Below are positions 46,854 to 56,317 of a stretch of 64,000 bases of DNA, piece after piece. A program made the translations under genes and the position numbers. The stretch lies in assembly GCA_016788635.1 (NCBI GenBank), contig JAEUSU010000019.1:1-64000 (forward strand). Reading direction: 5' to 3'. Position 1 is the stretch's first letter. Each line of letters begins with the position of its first letter. The DNA comes from Flavobacteriales bacterium (GTDB lineage Bacteria > Bacteroidota > Bacteroidia > Flavobacteriales_F > PHOS-HE28). Under the pieces are notes generated by a model. The model did not search any database and was not told where the DNA came from. It was given only the letters and a program-made list of their open reading frames with translations.

Positions 46854-48746
46854 CTAGCGCACCAACACCACGTGTCCGCTGGCCGTGCGTGTGCCCCGCA
46901 ACACATCGGAATCCGGCTCGTACTCAATGGTCCAAGCGTACACGCCTTGTGGAAGACCAGCTCCGTCCCATTCTTTGAACATGTCCGTGCTCTCCCATTG
47001 GATGCGGCCCCATCGGTCGTAAATGCGCAACAGATAAGAGCGATTGGGGCATGTGAACTGCGGCACGAACCGATCATTGATCTCGTCGCCGTTGGCCGTG
47101 AACGCGTTCGGTGTGTATACCGGACAATCGCAGAAATCGAGATCGAACTCCACATCGTCACTGGCGGTTCCGCAACTGTTCGTTACGGTTACCGCATACA
47201 TCCCCGGCCCGCTAACAATGCGCGTGGGTCCCGTACTTCCGTCGTTCCACAAGTAGGTGCAGCCGGGGCGGTACACGTCCAACTCCTCCGTACGTCCGGC
47301 ACACAGCAGGCGGTCAGGGCCCAGGTAGGCCTCGGGCAATGGAATGATGCTCAACGATAAGCTGTCCGCTGTGGCGCATCCGTTCTCCACCACCACCACG
47401 CGATACGTACCGGCGCCAGTGGTGGTGCGTTGAGGAAGCGTACTGCCATTTTCCCACAGGTAGCTGCCGCCGGGACGGTATACATCAAGCACCAGCGCAT
47501 CGACCTCGCATATGGAGGTATCGTTGCCCAGCTCCACGATCGGTAACGGATGAAAGATGAGCGCAACGGTATCGCGGTCCACGCAACCTGCAAGGTCCAC
47601 GATCACCCAATACGTTCCGCTTTGCGATACGGTGCGCGTAGGCACGGTGCTGCCATCGTTCCAAAGCACGGTGGCGCCGGGGTAGAACGCGTTGAGCACT
47701 GTCACCTGCCCCTGGCACAACTGCTGATCGGGCCCCAGCGAAATGGTCGGTTGCGTAAGGATGTTCACGAGCACACTGTCGCGCGTTGTGCACCCATTGT
47801 CGGTCACATCCACCCAATACACGCCGCTCGCGGTGGGCGTGAGAGTGGGCGCCGAGCTTCCGTTCTGCCACAGATAGGAGTCAGCACCTGGCACCTGCGG
47901 GTTCAGCGCCACCGCATTGCCCGCGCAATACTCCTGATCGGGCCCCAGATCGGGCGTGGGCAGCGGATACACCGTTACCACCACATTGTCGGTGTAGGTG
48001 CACAGCGGCACGAAGGCGATATCGTCAATGGCGAAGTCGTTTCCGCTCTCGGCCGTGTTCAAGTTGGTGATGCAGAGGGTGGCCGTGGTGGCCGCTCCCG
48101 AATTCCACGTGCTGGTGAAATTGACCCAAAGGCCCAGCACGCTCGAAGCATTGAGGTTGCCGATGGGGACGCCGTTCACAGTGTACTGCAGCTGCGCCGG
48201 CGAAGCCGATACAGCGGAGGCCAGCCAAGCAGAGAACGTATAGGTGGTGTTCGGTGCCACGGTTACCGTCTGGCACCAGATGTTCTGCCCGATCACTTGC
48301 GTGCCGTTCATCACCAACATGGCACCCGAACCGGTGGTATGATCACCGAACGCCGCGAAGTTGTTGTGCACGAAGTTCGGCGAGGTGGTGGTGGCGTAGG
48401 TGCCTGCCGCGGAAAGCAGACCATATGTGCCGCCGGTGCCGGGCACGTAATCGCTGGTGAAGCCCGTAGCACCCGCGCTGAAGTCGCCATTGGTGATGGC
48501 GTTGGTACCGGTCTGTGTAACAGTGCAGCTATAGGTGCCCGCTGCGGACACCGTGATCGAGGGCGTATTGGCGCCGGTGTTCCACACATAACTCTGGTAA
48601 CCCGAAGGTGCGCTCAATACCTGCGACTGGCCCGCGCACAGGCTAATTGGCGGACCCAGCTCGATGGGCGATGTGCATTGCGCATGCACCAGATCCGCGG
48701 AACAGACCGCGACCAGGAAGAGCAGATGACGCGCACGAATACCCAT
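46854..48746 (-). CDS. Secreted PKD-like repeat protein, T9SS type B (CHU_C) C-terminus
   Basis: 630 aa from the ATG at 48746 (MGIRARHLLFLVAVCSADLV signal, ending HAQ). A first Ig/PKD-like segment (LGPPISLCAGQSQVLSAPSG) precedes a carbohydrate-binding-like beta-sandwich (ITNGDFSAGATGFTSDYVPG to NDFAIDDIAF). Four to five repeats of about 70 residues follow, each with LGPDQxxCxGxxxxL, then YLWxNGSxxP, then GxYxVxVxxxGC. The end (YTPNAFTANGDEINDRFVPQ to GHVVLVR) is the CHU_C type B signal. Unlike the three cargoes at 15.8-36.9 kb it has no adjoining PorP. TATTTTCG lies just upstream of the ATG as a candidate -7 box. The ligand is unknown. Confidence 0.88.
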   Translation of the reverse strand: MGIRARHLLFLVAVCSADLVHAQCTSPIELGPPISLCAGQSQVLSAPSGYQSYVWNTGANTPSITVSAAGTYSCTVTQTGTNAITNGDFSAGATGFTSDYVPGTGGTYGLLSAAGTYATTTSPNFVHNNFAAFGDHTTGSGAMLVMNGTQVIGQNIWCQTVTVAPNTTYTFSAWLASAVSASPAQLQYTVNGVPIGNLNASSVLGLWVNFTSTWNSGAATTATLCITNLNTAESGNDFAIDDIAFVPLCTYTDNVVVTVYPLPTPDLGPDQEYCAGNAVALNPQVPGADSYLWQNGSSAPTLTPTASGVYWVDVTDNGCTTRDSVLVNILTQPTISLGPDQQLCQGQVTVLNAFYPGATVLWNDGSTVPTRTVSQSGTYWVIVDLAGCVDRDTVALIFHPLPIVELGNDTSICEVDALVLDVYRPGGSYLWENGSTLPQRTTTGAGTYRVVVVENGCATADSLSLSIIPLPEAYLGPDRLLCAGRTEELDVYRPGCTYLWNDGSTGPTRIVSGPGMYAVTVTNSCGTASDDVEFDLDFCDCPVYTPNAFTANGDEINDRFVPQFTCPNRSYLLRIYDRWGRIQWESTDMFKEWDGAGLPQGVYAWTIEYEPDSDVLRGTRTASGHVVLVR

Positions 48747-48826
48747 GAGCAGATCACGAAAATAGTCTTGCTTGCCCGTTTGACGCGTCACAAGGAGATC
48801 ACTTCCGCTGACCGCATAATGCACAT

Positions 48827-51739
48827 TTAGCGCACCAGCGTAATGGACCCTCTCACCTCCTTGGGCTTCTGGTACAACAGGCGGTAGCCCACACGGTACA
48901 CGTAAACACCCGATGGACAGGGCTCACCTTTGTATGTGCCGTCCCACTGTTGCAGGGGGTCGTTGGTGGCGAAAATGGCCTCACCCCAGCGGTCGTAGAC
49001 CTCCATGGTGAACTCATCGGGCATGCACTCGCCATACCAGGTCCATGCTTCGTTGCGTGCATCGCCATCAGGTGTGAAGGCATTGGGCAGGTACACCGCG
49101 CACGAATCGGAGCAATCCTGCACACGTACGGTACGCTGAACGCTGACCACGCCACAGCTCAGTGTGGCTTGCAGCGTCACCGTGATATCGCCCGAGGCAT
49201 AGAAGCGCACCAGGGGATCGATCTCATTGGTCGCAGTGGCGGCACCACCGAAATCCCAATGCGCGGACACCACGGCCGAATCGGCAACGAGGGTGAACAA
49301 CGAGGGCTCCTGCATGCAGCGTGTGTTCTCCGTGAAGTCCACCACGCACAGGCATTCCACGTTCAGCACATTGGCCACGGCCTCGTCCGTGCAGCCGTTG
49401 GCATCGGTAACAAAAACCGTGTAGGTGCCTTCATCATGCACGGCGGTGGGGTCCGTAACGGGCGCACCATTCAGGGTGTAGGTGGCCATCATGGCACCCA
49501 CCGGGAACACCGTGCTGAGGTCCACGTTCTGCCAGGGGCACAGGCCGAAGTTGAGATCGGCACCCAGGTCGGGGTTGGCGTTCGCCGTGTAGGTCACCAC
49601 TGCGGTATCGGTGCAGTTGAAGCCATTGGCGACCACCAACTGGTAATTACCCGAAGTGCTCACCGCGCTGGGGTCTGTGATAGCGGCTCCGCCCAATGTC
49701 CACTCGGTGTTGAGGCCCGTGGTGGCGTACAATGGCGTCAGGTCGAAGGGTGTGCCCGCGCAACTACCCACGCTCTGGTCCGCACCCAACGCCGGAGCGG
49801 GATCCAGTTGCAGTGTTACCAAGGCAGAGGCATCGCACCCATCGGCACTGGTGGCGGTAAGGGTGTAGCTGCCCGCACTGGTAACAGCCGAAGGATCGGC
49901 CACCGCTGCTCCGTCCAGCGTCCAGGCCGTGGTGGCGGTTCCAGTGGCATACAAGGTGGTCAGGTCCACCGCTGTGCCCATGCATGCGGTCAGTTGTTGA
50001 TCGGCACCGAGCGCCGGCAAGGCAGCCACCACCAGGTCCAGCACGGCGCTATCGGTGCAACCGGCGGCGTTGGTGGCCATCAGCGTGTAGGATCCTGCGA
50101 CACTTACTGACGCAGGGTCCATCACGGTCGCACCAGCGAAGGACCAGTCGGTGGCAAGGCCGGTGGTGGTAAAAAAGGTGGTGAGGTCCGCGGTCTCGCC
50201 AGAGCAGATGGTCTCCACCAGATCGGCACCCAGAACAGGTGCATTCTCCACGCTCACCACCACCAATGCCTGGTCCGAGCAGCCTGCAGCGCTAATGGCC
50301 GTCAGCTGGTAGGTACCGGCCTGTTGCACGGCAAAGGGGTTGGGTACTGGTGCGCCCTGGAACGACCACGCCACGTTGACATTGTCCGTGGTGTACAGTG
50401 TGGTGAGGTTAAGCGTCGTAGCGCTACAAATGCTCACCGCTTGATCGGCACCCAATGCAGGTGGCGCCTCCACGACAAGCACCACGTCCGCATCATCAGT
50501 GCAACCGTCTACCGTTACCACGCTCACGGTGTAGGTGCCGCCCTGGTCCGCTGCGGTGGGCGGGGAGATCGGTGCGCCGTTGAAGGTCCACGCAGGGGTC
50601 GGGCCTGGGGTGGCGAACAGCGCGGTAAGGTCCACGGAACTACCGGCACAAATGGTCGCGTTCTGATCCGGTCCCAGCACAGGGGCGTTGGCAAGGCTGA
50701 GCGTGACCTGCGCCACATCGGAGCATCCCGCATTGGTGGCCGTCACCTCGTACACACCGGGCAGGGTGGCCGCTGTGGCCGTGGGGTTAGTAATGGGCCC
50801 GCCATCCAAGGTCCAAGAAGTACCACTGGTGCCGGTAAAGTCGAACAAGGCAGTAAGGTTCACTGGGCCGGCACCGCTGCATTGCTCCACGGTCTGGTCG
50901 GTGCCCAGGTAGATGCCCGGTGAGACCTGCACGGTGTATGTGCCCCAGTAATAGCAGTTGGACCAATCGAACCCTTCCACCTGATACGAACCTGCCGTGG
51001 TCACATTGTACGGGTCCGGCGGAGCTGTGCCTGTATTCACGTTCCAGACCGAGAACGTAATGCCCATCCCACCCCAAGTGACCTCGAAACCGCTGAGCAC
51101 ATCCACCGATTGTCCGTCACAGATGGTGGCGGAAGGGCTTCCCATATCAATGAAGCATGGCGGCGGCGGGCTGGCGAATCCAAAAGCGAATGCACCACTT
51201 CCCACACCACCATTGAACCAACCGGGGGTCCAGATACCGCCAGGACCAGGATTGGGGTTCGGGTTGGCACAAGCGGTGTCGATCACGGTGATGGACCAGA
51301 CCCCGTCCGCGTTCTCACCGGTGAACGCACTAAGGAAACCACCTTGGGGTGTGTAAGACCCAGTGAATGGTGCCGCAGCACCAACAATGTTACCACCTCC
51401 CCAGAACGGGAAATTGGTGTTCGTGTAATTCTGCCCACCAGCTCCATTGAAGGCCGAGAGCAACAGGGTGGTGCCTTCTGGCGAGGTAAGTGAGATCTGC
51501 AGCGTCTGCGGATGGTTGGTGGTGATGTTCAGCACCACGTTCTCAATGAACGGCCCCCAGCTCCATCCGTCCGGTGTGATCAGCCAACCCACACCGCTCA
51601 CATTGGCCGTAAAGGTGCTGGTATCGCACATCGGGATAGGGCCACTGGTAAAGGGGAAGGCCTGTGCTTGTGCAGGTCGTGCCTGGCTCAGTAGGAGCAG
51701 CAAGAACGCGAACGACCGAAGGATCCCAGGGAAGGGCAT
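48827..51739 (-). CDS. Secreted protein with P-domain and Ig-like repeats, T9SS type B (CHU_C) C-terminus
   Basis: 970 aa from the ATG at 51739 (MPFPGILRSFAFLLLLLSQA signal, ending AQAQ). A proprotein-convertase P (Homo B) domain follows: IENVVLNITTNHPQTLQISL, TSPEGTTLLLSAFNGAGGQN, GVWSITVIDTA. About eight repeats of about 70 residues then run with LGADQxxxxCxGxxxDLTxLY, then W(T/S)(L/F)xGAxxxxPxAV, then AGxYxLxAxxxxGCxDxAxV. The last part has a PKD-like domain (AHWDFGGAATATNEIDPLVR) and the CHU_C domain (LPNAFTPDGDARNEAWTWYG to GSITLVR). The neighbouring 630-aa CHU_C gene follows 80 bases later. No PorP is adjacent, so it may use one in trans. TAGTTTCG upstream is a possible -7 box. Confidence 0.9.
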   Translation of the reverse strand: MPFPGILRSFAFLLLLLSQARPAQAQAFPFTSGPIPMCDTSTFTANVSGVGWLITPDGWSWGPFIENVVLNITTNHPQTLQISLTSPEGTTLLLSAFNGAGGQNYTNTNFPFWGGGNIVGAAAPFTGSYTPQGGFLSAFTGENADGVWSITVIDTACANPNPNPGPGGIWTPGWFNGGVGSGAFAFGFASPPPPCFIDMGSPSATICDGQSVDVLSGFEVTWGGMGITFSVWNVNTGTAPPDPYNVTTAGSYQVEGFDWSNCYYWGTYTVQVSPGIYLGTDQTVEQCSGAGPVNLTALFDFTGTSGTSWTLDGGPITNPTATAATLPGVYEVTATNAGCSDVAQVTLSLANAPVLGPDQNATICAGSSVDLTALFATPGPTPAWTFNGAPISPPTAADQGGTYTVSVVTVDGCTDDADVVLVVEAPPALGADQAVSICSATTLNLTTLYTTDNVNVAWSFQGAPVPNPFAVQQAGTYQLTAISAAGCSDQALVVVSVENAPVLGADLVETICSGETADLTTFFTTTGLATDWSFAGATVMDPASVSVAGSYTLMATNAAGCTDSAVLDLVVAALPALGADQQLTACMGTAVDLTTLYATGTATTAWTLDGAAVADPSAVTSAGSYTLTATSADGCDASALVTLQLDPAPALGADQSVGSCAGTPFDLTPLYATTGLNTEWTLGGAAITDPSAVSTSGNYQLVVANGFNCTDTAVVTYTANANPDLGADLNFGLCPWQNVDLSTVFPVGAMMATYTLNGAPVTDPTAVHDEGTYTVFVTDANGCTDEAVANVLNVECLCVVDFTENTRCMQEPSLFTLVADSAVVSAHWDFGGAATATNEIDPLVRFYASGDITVTLQATLSCGVVSVQRTVRVQDCSDSCAVYLPNAFTPDGDARNEAWTWYGECMPDEFTMEVYDRWGEAIFATNDPLQQWDGTYKGEPCPSGVYVYRVGYRLLYQKPKEVRGSITLVR

Positions 51740-51915
51740 GGTGGGGTGGAGCAAGAACGGCCGAAACTACGACTGAAGGGCGTAGGAAAGACGGGGCGCT
51801 GGCATGCGCGGTTGCCTGAGAATGAAGAAATTAAATGGCGCGAAGAGGGGGTGATCGCGCTCAGCTTCCATGTCCACCCTTCCCATCTTGGCCCGGTCTT
51901 GGTGGCTTGCGGACC
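51740..51915. promoter_or_regulatory. Divergent intergenic region
   Basis: 176 bases between two secreted-protein genes that point away from each other. On the minus strand TAGTTTCG, about 30 bases before the P-domain gene, resembles a -7 element. An AT-rich patch (GAAGAAATTAAATGG, near 51820-51840) lies in the middle. No clear element was found for the rightward gene. Confidence 0.3.
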
Positions 51916-53073
51916 ATGCGCAAGTCGATCTGCACGCTCGCGTTCCTTCTCACGCATCAGTTGTTCGCGCAATCGCTGCTCGGCAGCAGTGGCAGCGGAG
52001 GCAGTAGCAATGGAGGCGGGACTCTGTTGGGCAATGGCATTCTCGCCGGGCTCGAGCTGTTGCAGCAGGCCCTGAACACCGACCCGGTGGAGAAACCTCG
52101 CGACTTCGAACCGAGGCTGCACTTGGGCATGGGCGTATGCCTTCAGGCTGCCCACGTGGAGGACAGCACCCGGAAAGCCAGTGGGGCCAGCTACCCCTGG
52201 ATGGGCGGCCTTTTGGAAATGGGCGCATCGGTGACCTACCGCGATCGGCTAGGGCTGGCATTGGTGGGAGCTACAGGCCTCAACGGCTACCGCTCCAAGC
52301 TCGACACGGTGAACTACCTGATGTACCATTCAAGCAAGCGCGCCGAGGCACGCCTCTGGTGGACCACGCTGCCGCAGTATAACATGCCCCGACAATGGAA
52401 ATTCGGATTGGCCGTGGGCTGCACATTCCAGCGCGCGGATGAACTACTACACACGCAAAATGGCCTCCAAGCCGTGACCACCGCACCTGCTGCCGTGCGC
52501 CCCTACCTGGCGCCGGAGATCGGCAGGTGGAACGCCGAAGGTCGCGATCGCTACGAGGTGTCGCTACGGTATGTGGCACACCTGGGTGGCACCACGGCAT
52601 GGCAAAGCAACGTGAGCACCGCCACCCACGCGGGCACTTATAGTGCAACGGACAACTACTTCGCCGTGATGACCCGTTTCCACATCGGCGTGCCGCACAA
52701 GCCCGCACCGCAACCTACGCCCACCAACGTGCCTTACATGGACCGGGAGACCGATACGCTGGCCACCATGGCCTCAAGACAGCGGCGCATCACCTTGCGC
52801 CTTTGGGACGATGCCGAGATCGATGGCGACACCATAAGCGTACTGCTGAACAATGTGCCCGTGCTAAGTGCCTATGGGCTGCAACGCCGCGCGCTGCGTG
52901 TTCCGCTGGACCTGCGGCGCGGCACCAACCACCTGATGGTGATCGCCCACAACGAAGGCGCTGTGGCGCCCAACACCGCCACGTGCATCGTGCGGCGAGG
53001 CCGTGGCAAGGAGAAACTCCTGATCAAGACCTCGCACAAGCAGAACCAATTGGTGGTGATCCGCAACGGTTAA
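51916..53073 (+). CDS. Secreted protein of unknown function with a conserved C-terminal beta domain
   Basis: 385 aa from the ATG at 51916 (MRKSICTLAFLLTHQLFAQ signal); the frame runs 27 residues farther but without a signal. A Ser/Gly-rich linker (SSGSGGSSNGGG) is followed by a middle part that looks like a small outer-membrane or porin-like beta structure (GMGVCLQAAHVEDSTRKASG, then RYVAHLGGTTAWQSNVSTAT). The last 95 residues (ITLRLWDDAEIDGDTISVLL, then RRGTNHLMVIAHNEGAVAPN) form a domain often seen at the C-terminus of secreted Bacteroidota proteins. It contains the DGDTIS and HNEG-PNTA signatures but no known catalytic site. It is not a standard T9SS CTD. Confidence 0.7.
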   Translation: MRKSICTLAFLLTHQLFAQSLLGSSGSGGSSNGGGTLLGNGILAGLELLQQALNTDPVEKPRDFEPRLHLGMGVCLQAAHVEDSTRKASGASYPWMGGLLEMGASVTYRDRLGLALVGATGLNGYRSKLDTVNYLMYHSSKRAEARLWWTTLPQYNMPRQWKFGLAVGCTFQRADELLHTQNGLQAVTTAPAAVRPYLAPEIGRWNAEGRDRYEVSLRYVAHLGGTTAWQSNVSTATHAGTYSATDNYFAVMTRFHIGVPHKPAPQPTPTNVPYMDRETDTLATMASRQRRITLRLWDDAEIDGDTISVLLNNVPVLSAYGLQRRALRVPLDLRRGTNHLMVIAHNEGAVAPNTATCIVRRGRGKEKLLIKTSHKQNQLVVIRNG

Positions 53074-53170
53074 AACACAGGCAACGACAGGGGGGCCACC
53101 TGTTAAAGTGTGTGTAGTTCTGTACTTCTTCGCTGGTCCGCCCCAACTTCGATCCACTGGACCAACGACC

Positions 53171-53545
53171 ATGCAGACCGCCACACTACCCGCCGCCCTG
53201 TTCGTACTTCTGTTCAGCGCATGCACCAGTGAGCCACGAGGTGGTGTGGCTTTGGCACCACCACCCATGACCTACCTCGCCAGTGGTTCTATTCGTCCGG
53301 CCGTATCCATGGTCGATGCGCTTCACCTGGACCTTGTGCAACGGACCTGTGCCATGTATGTGGCCGTGCGCTCAGCGGCCTTCGCGGCGCCCCTGGCCTT
53401 CGGCAACGAGGTGGAGGACAGCATGGTGCATTGGAACCTATGCCCCGGCGGCACCATGGTGGCCTGCGCCACGGTGCCCGCTGCCAACGGCGATTCCGTG
53501 ATGGTGGGCATTCCGTGGCCGTACGCGAAAAAGGTGGCCAGTTAG
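53171..53545 (+). CDS. Small lipoprotein of unknown function
   Basis: 124 aa from the ATG at 53171, where a lipoprotein signal begins (MQTATLPAALFVLLFSACTS, lipobox LFSAC, Cys18). The rest contains three further Cys (QRTCAMY, NLCPGG, VACATV) and no recognised domain. Position suggests independent expression: 97 bases from the upstream gene and 112 to the next. The codon use looks like that of its neighbours. The gene is real by its signal peptide and GC pattern, but the function is unknown. Confidence 0.6.
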   Translation: MQTATLPAALFVLLFSACTSEPRGGVALAPPPMTYLASGSIRPAVSMVDALHLDLVQRTCAMYVAVRSAAFAAPLAFGNEVEDSMVHWNLCPGGTMVACATVPAANGDSVMVGIPWPYAKKVAS

Positions 53546-53657
53546 AACAGGGCAGCACCAACGCCCGCGCACACGCACTGTCCATCACCTGTGCTTCGTT
53601 ATGCAATATCACGCGCAGTACATTGGTTCCAGCATTCGCCCACCACACCCACCGACC

Positions 53658-54821
53658 ATGAACCTTCGCCACCCCCTCCTGCTCGCCAGTTGCATGTTCG
53701 TGTCCGTTCTGGTGGCCCAGGACAAACGAGGACAAGCGCGGCCCACCACCACGTTGGAGTTCGACGCCATGGAACACGACTTCGGCCGGATCATGCAGGA
53801 CTCGAAGAACCCGCATGTGTTCAAATTCAGGAACACGGGTAGTGTGCCGTTGATCATAGAAAGCGCCACGGGAAGTTGCGGATGCACGGTGCCCCAGTAC
53901 AGCACCGACCCCGTGCCGCCGGGCGAAGAAGGCACCATTGAAGTGAACTACAGTCCCGGTAAACAAGAAGGGCAGCAAGTGAAGACCGTGACCCTTGTGG
54001 CCAACACCTTTCCGACCGAAACGCTGTTGCGCATACACGCCGAAGTGCTCACGGCAGAACCCACAAGCACATACGAACCTTACATCTTCGCCCCGCTACC
54101 ACCTCCAGCAGAACCCGTGTTCGACCCTATGGCCATGGTGGACGAGGAAGCAGCAGAGGGTGGTATTGAAATACCCACAACCACCATCCAGTTCGACGCC
54201 ATGGAGCACGACTTCGGCGACATCTACCAAGGCTCGGAGAACCCGTATGTGTTCCGGTTCAAGAACACGGGCAGCGTGCCTTTGGTGATCGAGAACGCCA
54301 AAGGCAGCTGCGGATGCACCGTGCCCTTCTATGCCAAGGACCCCATCCTGCCCGGCGAGGAGAGCGAGATCCACGTGGTGTACAGACCCGGCAAGCAGCA
54401 GGGCCAACAGACCAAGTCCGTGACCCTGATGGCCAATACCGAAATGGGCACCACCATCCTGCGCATCAAGGCCAACGTGCTGGTCGTGGACTCCGTTGTT
54501 GCACCCGCGCTCTTCGCCATCGAAGAGGAACACGAGGAGGCCCGCAAGGCCATTGAGTCCGTGAACCCCGGCTGCTTCGTGCTCTTCCCCAACCCCACCT
54601 CCAACGACCTGCGGCTGGACCTGAAGGAGCACATCGGCCGCAGCGCACAGGTGCAGGTACACGATGGCACCGGCCGCGTAATGCTCCAGACGCGCATCGC
54701 CGAGATCAGCAGCGAGAGCAGCCGCCTGGACGTGTCCGCCTTCCCCGATGGCATCTACATCGCCACCGTGCAGGTGGACGGCCGGCCGCCCCTATCGCAG
54801 TGCTTCGTGGTGAACAAGTGA
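53658..54821 (+). CDS. Secreted protein with two DUF1573 domains and T9SS type A sorting domain
   Basis: 387 aa from the ATG at 53658 (MNLRHPLLLASCMFVSVLVAQ signal). Two DUF1573 domains are nearly parallel copies: FDAMEHDFGRIMQDSKNPHV with GSCGCTVPQYSTDPVPPGEE, and FDAMEHDFGDIYQGSENPYV with GSCGCTVPFYAKDPILPGEE. Each has the F-x-N-T-G-x-x-P-L-x-I core and an SCGCTVP motif with a close Cys pair. The CTD is VLFPNPTSNDLRLDLKEHIG to LSQCFVVNK (type A). The nucleotide similarity between the domains shows an internal duplication. DUF1573 is an Ig-like module common in Bacteroidota surface proteins; no activity is known. The gene is 59 bases ahead of another T9SS type A cargo. Confidence 0.87.
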   Translation: MNLRHPLLLASCMFVSVLVAQDKRGQARPTTTLEFDAMEHDFGRIMQDSKNPHVFKFRNTGSVPLIIESATGSCGCTVPQYSTDPVPPGEEGTIEVNYSPGKQEGQQVKTVTLVANTFPTETLLRIHAEVLTAEPTSTYEPYIFAPLPPPAEPVFDPMAMVDEEAAEGGIEIPTTTIQFDAMEHDFGDIYQGSENPYVFRFKNTGSVPLVIENAKGSCGCTVPFYAKDPILPGEESEIHVVYRPGKQQGQQTKSVTLMANTEMGTTILRIKANVLVVDSVVAPALFAIEEEHEEARKAIESVNPGCFVLFPNPTSNDLRLDLKEHIGRSAQVQVHDGTGRVMLQTRIAEISSESSRLDVSAFPDGIYIATVQVDGRPPLSQCFVVNK

Positions 54822-54880
54822 GGGGCAGCGAAAAGTGCCCCGCGAGCGTCTTGCCAGCGAAACTTGTTGACCACGACCCC

Positions 54881-56206
54881 ATGCACCCACGCCTACTCCC
54901 CGCCCTGCTCGCACTGCTTACGCTGAACACCCTGCATGCCCAATGGCTGCCGGCCGGTCTGTTCTCCAGCTCCATCCACTTCCAGGCCGGCGCCTTCCAC
55001 ACCGCTGATAGCGGCCTTTTCGTGTACGGGGCCAACAATCCCGGGCCTAGTTCATCGGCCACCGAGGGCGGCATCTTGCTCACCGACGATGGCGCTGCAT
55101 CCGGCGGTTTCTACCTCTGGTACCAGCCCTCCACCAACCTGGAGGACATCCACGTGAAGAACACCCCCGAAGGACCCATCTACCTCGCCGCCGGGCACGA
55201 GCTCTACAACCGCAGCATCGTGGTGCGGCCCTACAACTTCGCCGCCTCGGCGCTGGGCTTCGATAGCGTGCGCACCGGCGTGGGCCGCTACTACCGGGCC
55301 ATCCGCATGCGCAACGACCTCACCGCCTTCGCCGCCGGGGGCGATGCCGCGGGCAATGGAATCATCGACATGAGCACCGACACCGGCGCCACATGGAGCA
55401 ACATCGCCGTGCTCGCCGGCCAGCCCGTTTCGCGCCTGCACTTCATGAACGACCAGCTCGGCTTCGCGGCCACCGGTGGCTACCGGCGCTTGGCCAACAA
55501 CGGCATCCAACTGCCCGACAGCGGCGCCATTTACCGCACCACCAACGGCGGCCTCACCTGGCAGCAGGTGCACGCCGACAACACGGCCGGCTTCAGCGCC
55601 GTGGCCTTCAGCTCGGCCACCAACGGCGTGGCCACCCGCAACGATGGCGTCATTCTGCGCACCACCAATGGCGGCACTACCTGGACCCCTGCCGTGAACA
55701 ACTTCGCAGGCACCTACGTGCTCACCGGCGCCACCTTCCGGCCCGATGGCGCGGGCTTCGTGACCGGCTACCGCACGGACGGCAGCGCAGGCTACATCCT
55801 GCTGAGCCAGGACGGCGGCGCCACCTGGAACCTACACTTCAGCACCGCTGCGCTCAACTCCGCCCGCCGGCTGTACGACATCTACTTCCACGACTCCACG
55901 CACGGCTACGCCATGGGGCAGATCCGCCCCTTGCGAAGCAACGGGCTTGTGACCAACGTGCAGGAACAGGACGCGTTGCAGGCAGCACCCTACCCCAACC
56001 CCACCGATGGCGATGTAACGGTGCTGGTGGAAGAGGCCGGCGCCAACGTGGAGCTCTTCGATGCCACCGGGCGCCAGGTGTGGCAGGGGCGCACCACCCA
56101 GGCCGGTCCGGTGCAGCTGCCCTTGGGCGCACTGCCCGCAGGCGCGTACACGGTGCGTGTGCGCACGGACCGGGCCGTGCACAGCCATGCGGTGATCCGG
56201 CGGTAG
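54881..56206 (+). CDS. Secreted Ycf48/BNR-like propeller protein with T9SS type A sorting domain
   Basis: 441 aa from the ATG at 54881 (MHPRLLPALLALLTLNTLHAQ signal). Repeats with the sialidase/Ycf48-type pattern are clear: IYRTTNGGLTWQQVHAD, ILRTTNGGTTWTPAVNN, LLSQDGGATWNLHFS and MSTDTGATWSNIAVL, each preceded by a GFA or GVA beta-strand. This indicates a beta-propeller. The tail AAPYPNPTDGDVTVLVEEAG to HSHAVIRR is a type A CTD. It is the second of two T9SS A cargoes in a row. It probably binds a surface ligand; sialidase activity is not supported, as the catalytic Arg triad was not seen. REP-like palindromes begin 18 bases after the stop. Confidence 0.82.
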   Translation: MHPRLLPALLALLTLNTLHAQWLPAGLFSSSIHFQAGAFHTADSGLFVYGANNPGPSSSATEGGILLTDDGAASGGFYLWYQPSTNLEDIHVKNTPEGPIYLAAGHELYNRSIVVRPYNFAASALGFDSVRTGVGRYYRAIRMRNDLTAFAAGGDAAGNGIIDMSTDTGATWSNIAVLAGQPVSRLHFMNDQLGFAATGGYRRLANNGIQLPDSGAIYRTTNGGLTWQQVHADNTAGFSAVAFSSATNGVATRNDGVILRTTNGGTTWTPAVNNFAGTYVLTGATFRPDGAGFVTGYRTDGSAGYILLSQDGGATWNLHFSTAALNSARRLYDIYFHDSTHGYAMGQIRPLRSNGLVTNVQEQDALQAAPYPNPTDGDVTVLVEEAGANVELFDATGRQVWQGRTTQAGPVQLPLGALPAGAYTVRVRTDRAVHSHAVIRR

Positions 56207-56224
56207 GTGGGTCAGCATAATGTC

Positions 56225-56245
56225 CCACAGGCATCTTGCCTGTGG
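56225..56245. repeat. REP-like palindrome, left of the transposase
   Basis: CCACAGGC (56225-56232) and GCCTGTGG (56238-56245) flank ATCTT. The preceding GCATAATGTC and the following GTCCTGCCAGTGG look like a decayed version of the fuller element on the right side of the transposase (56938-57006). Such paired palindromes are the normal partners of RAYT proteins. Confidence 0.75.
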
Positions 56246-56317
56246 TCTACAGACGTCCTGCCAGTGGCCCAAAGCACGCACGGAGCGTTGGCACACCCTT
56301 GCACTAACTTTCCGTTC

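Noticed and set aside
54881-56206. Sialidase
   Set aside because: BNR-like repeats are present, but the Arg triad and Tyr/Glu catalytic residues were not found.
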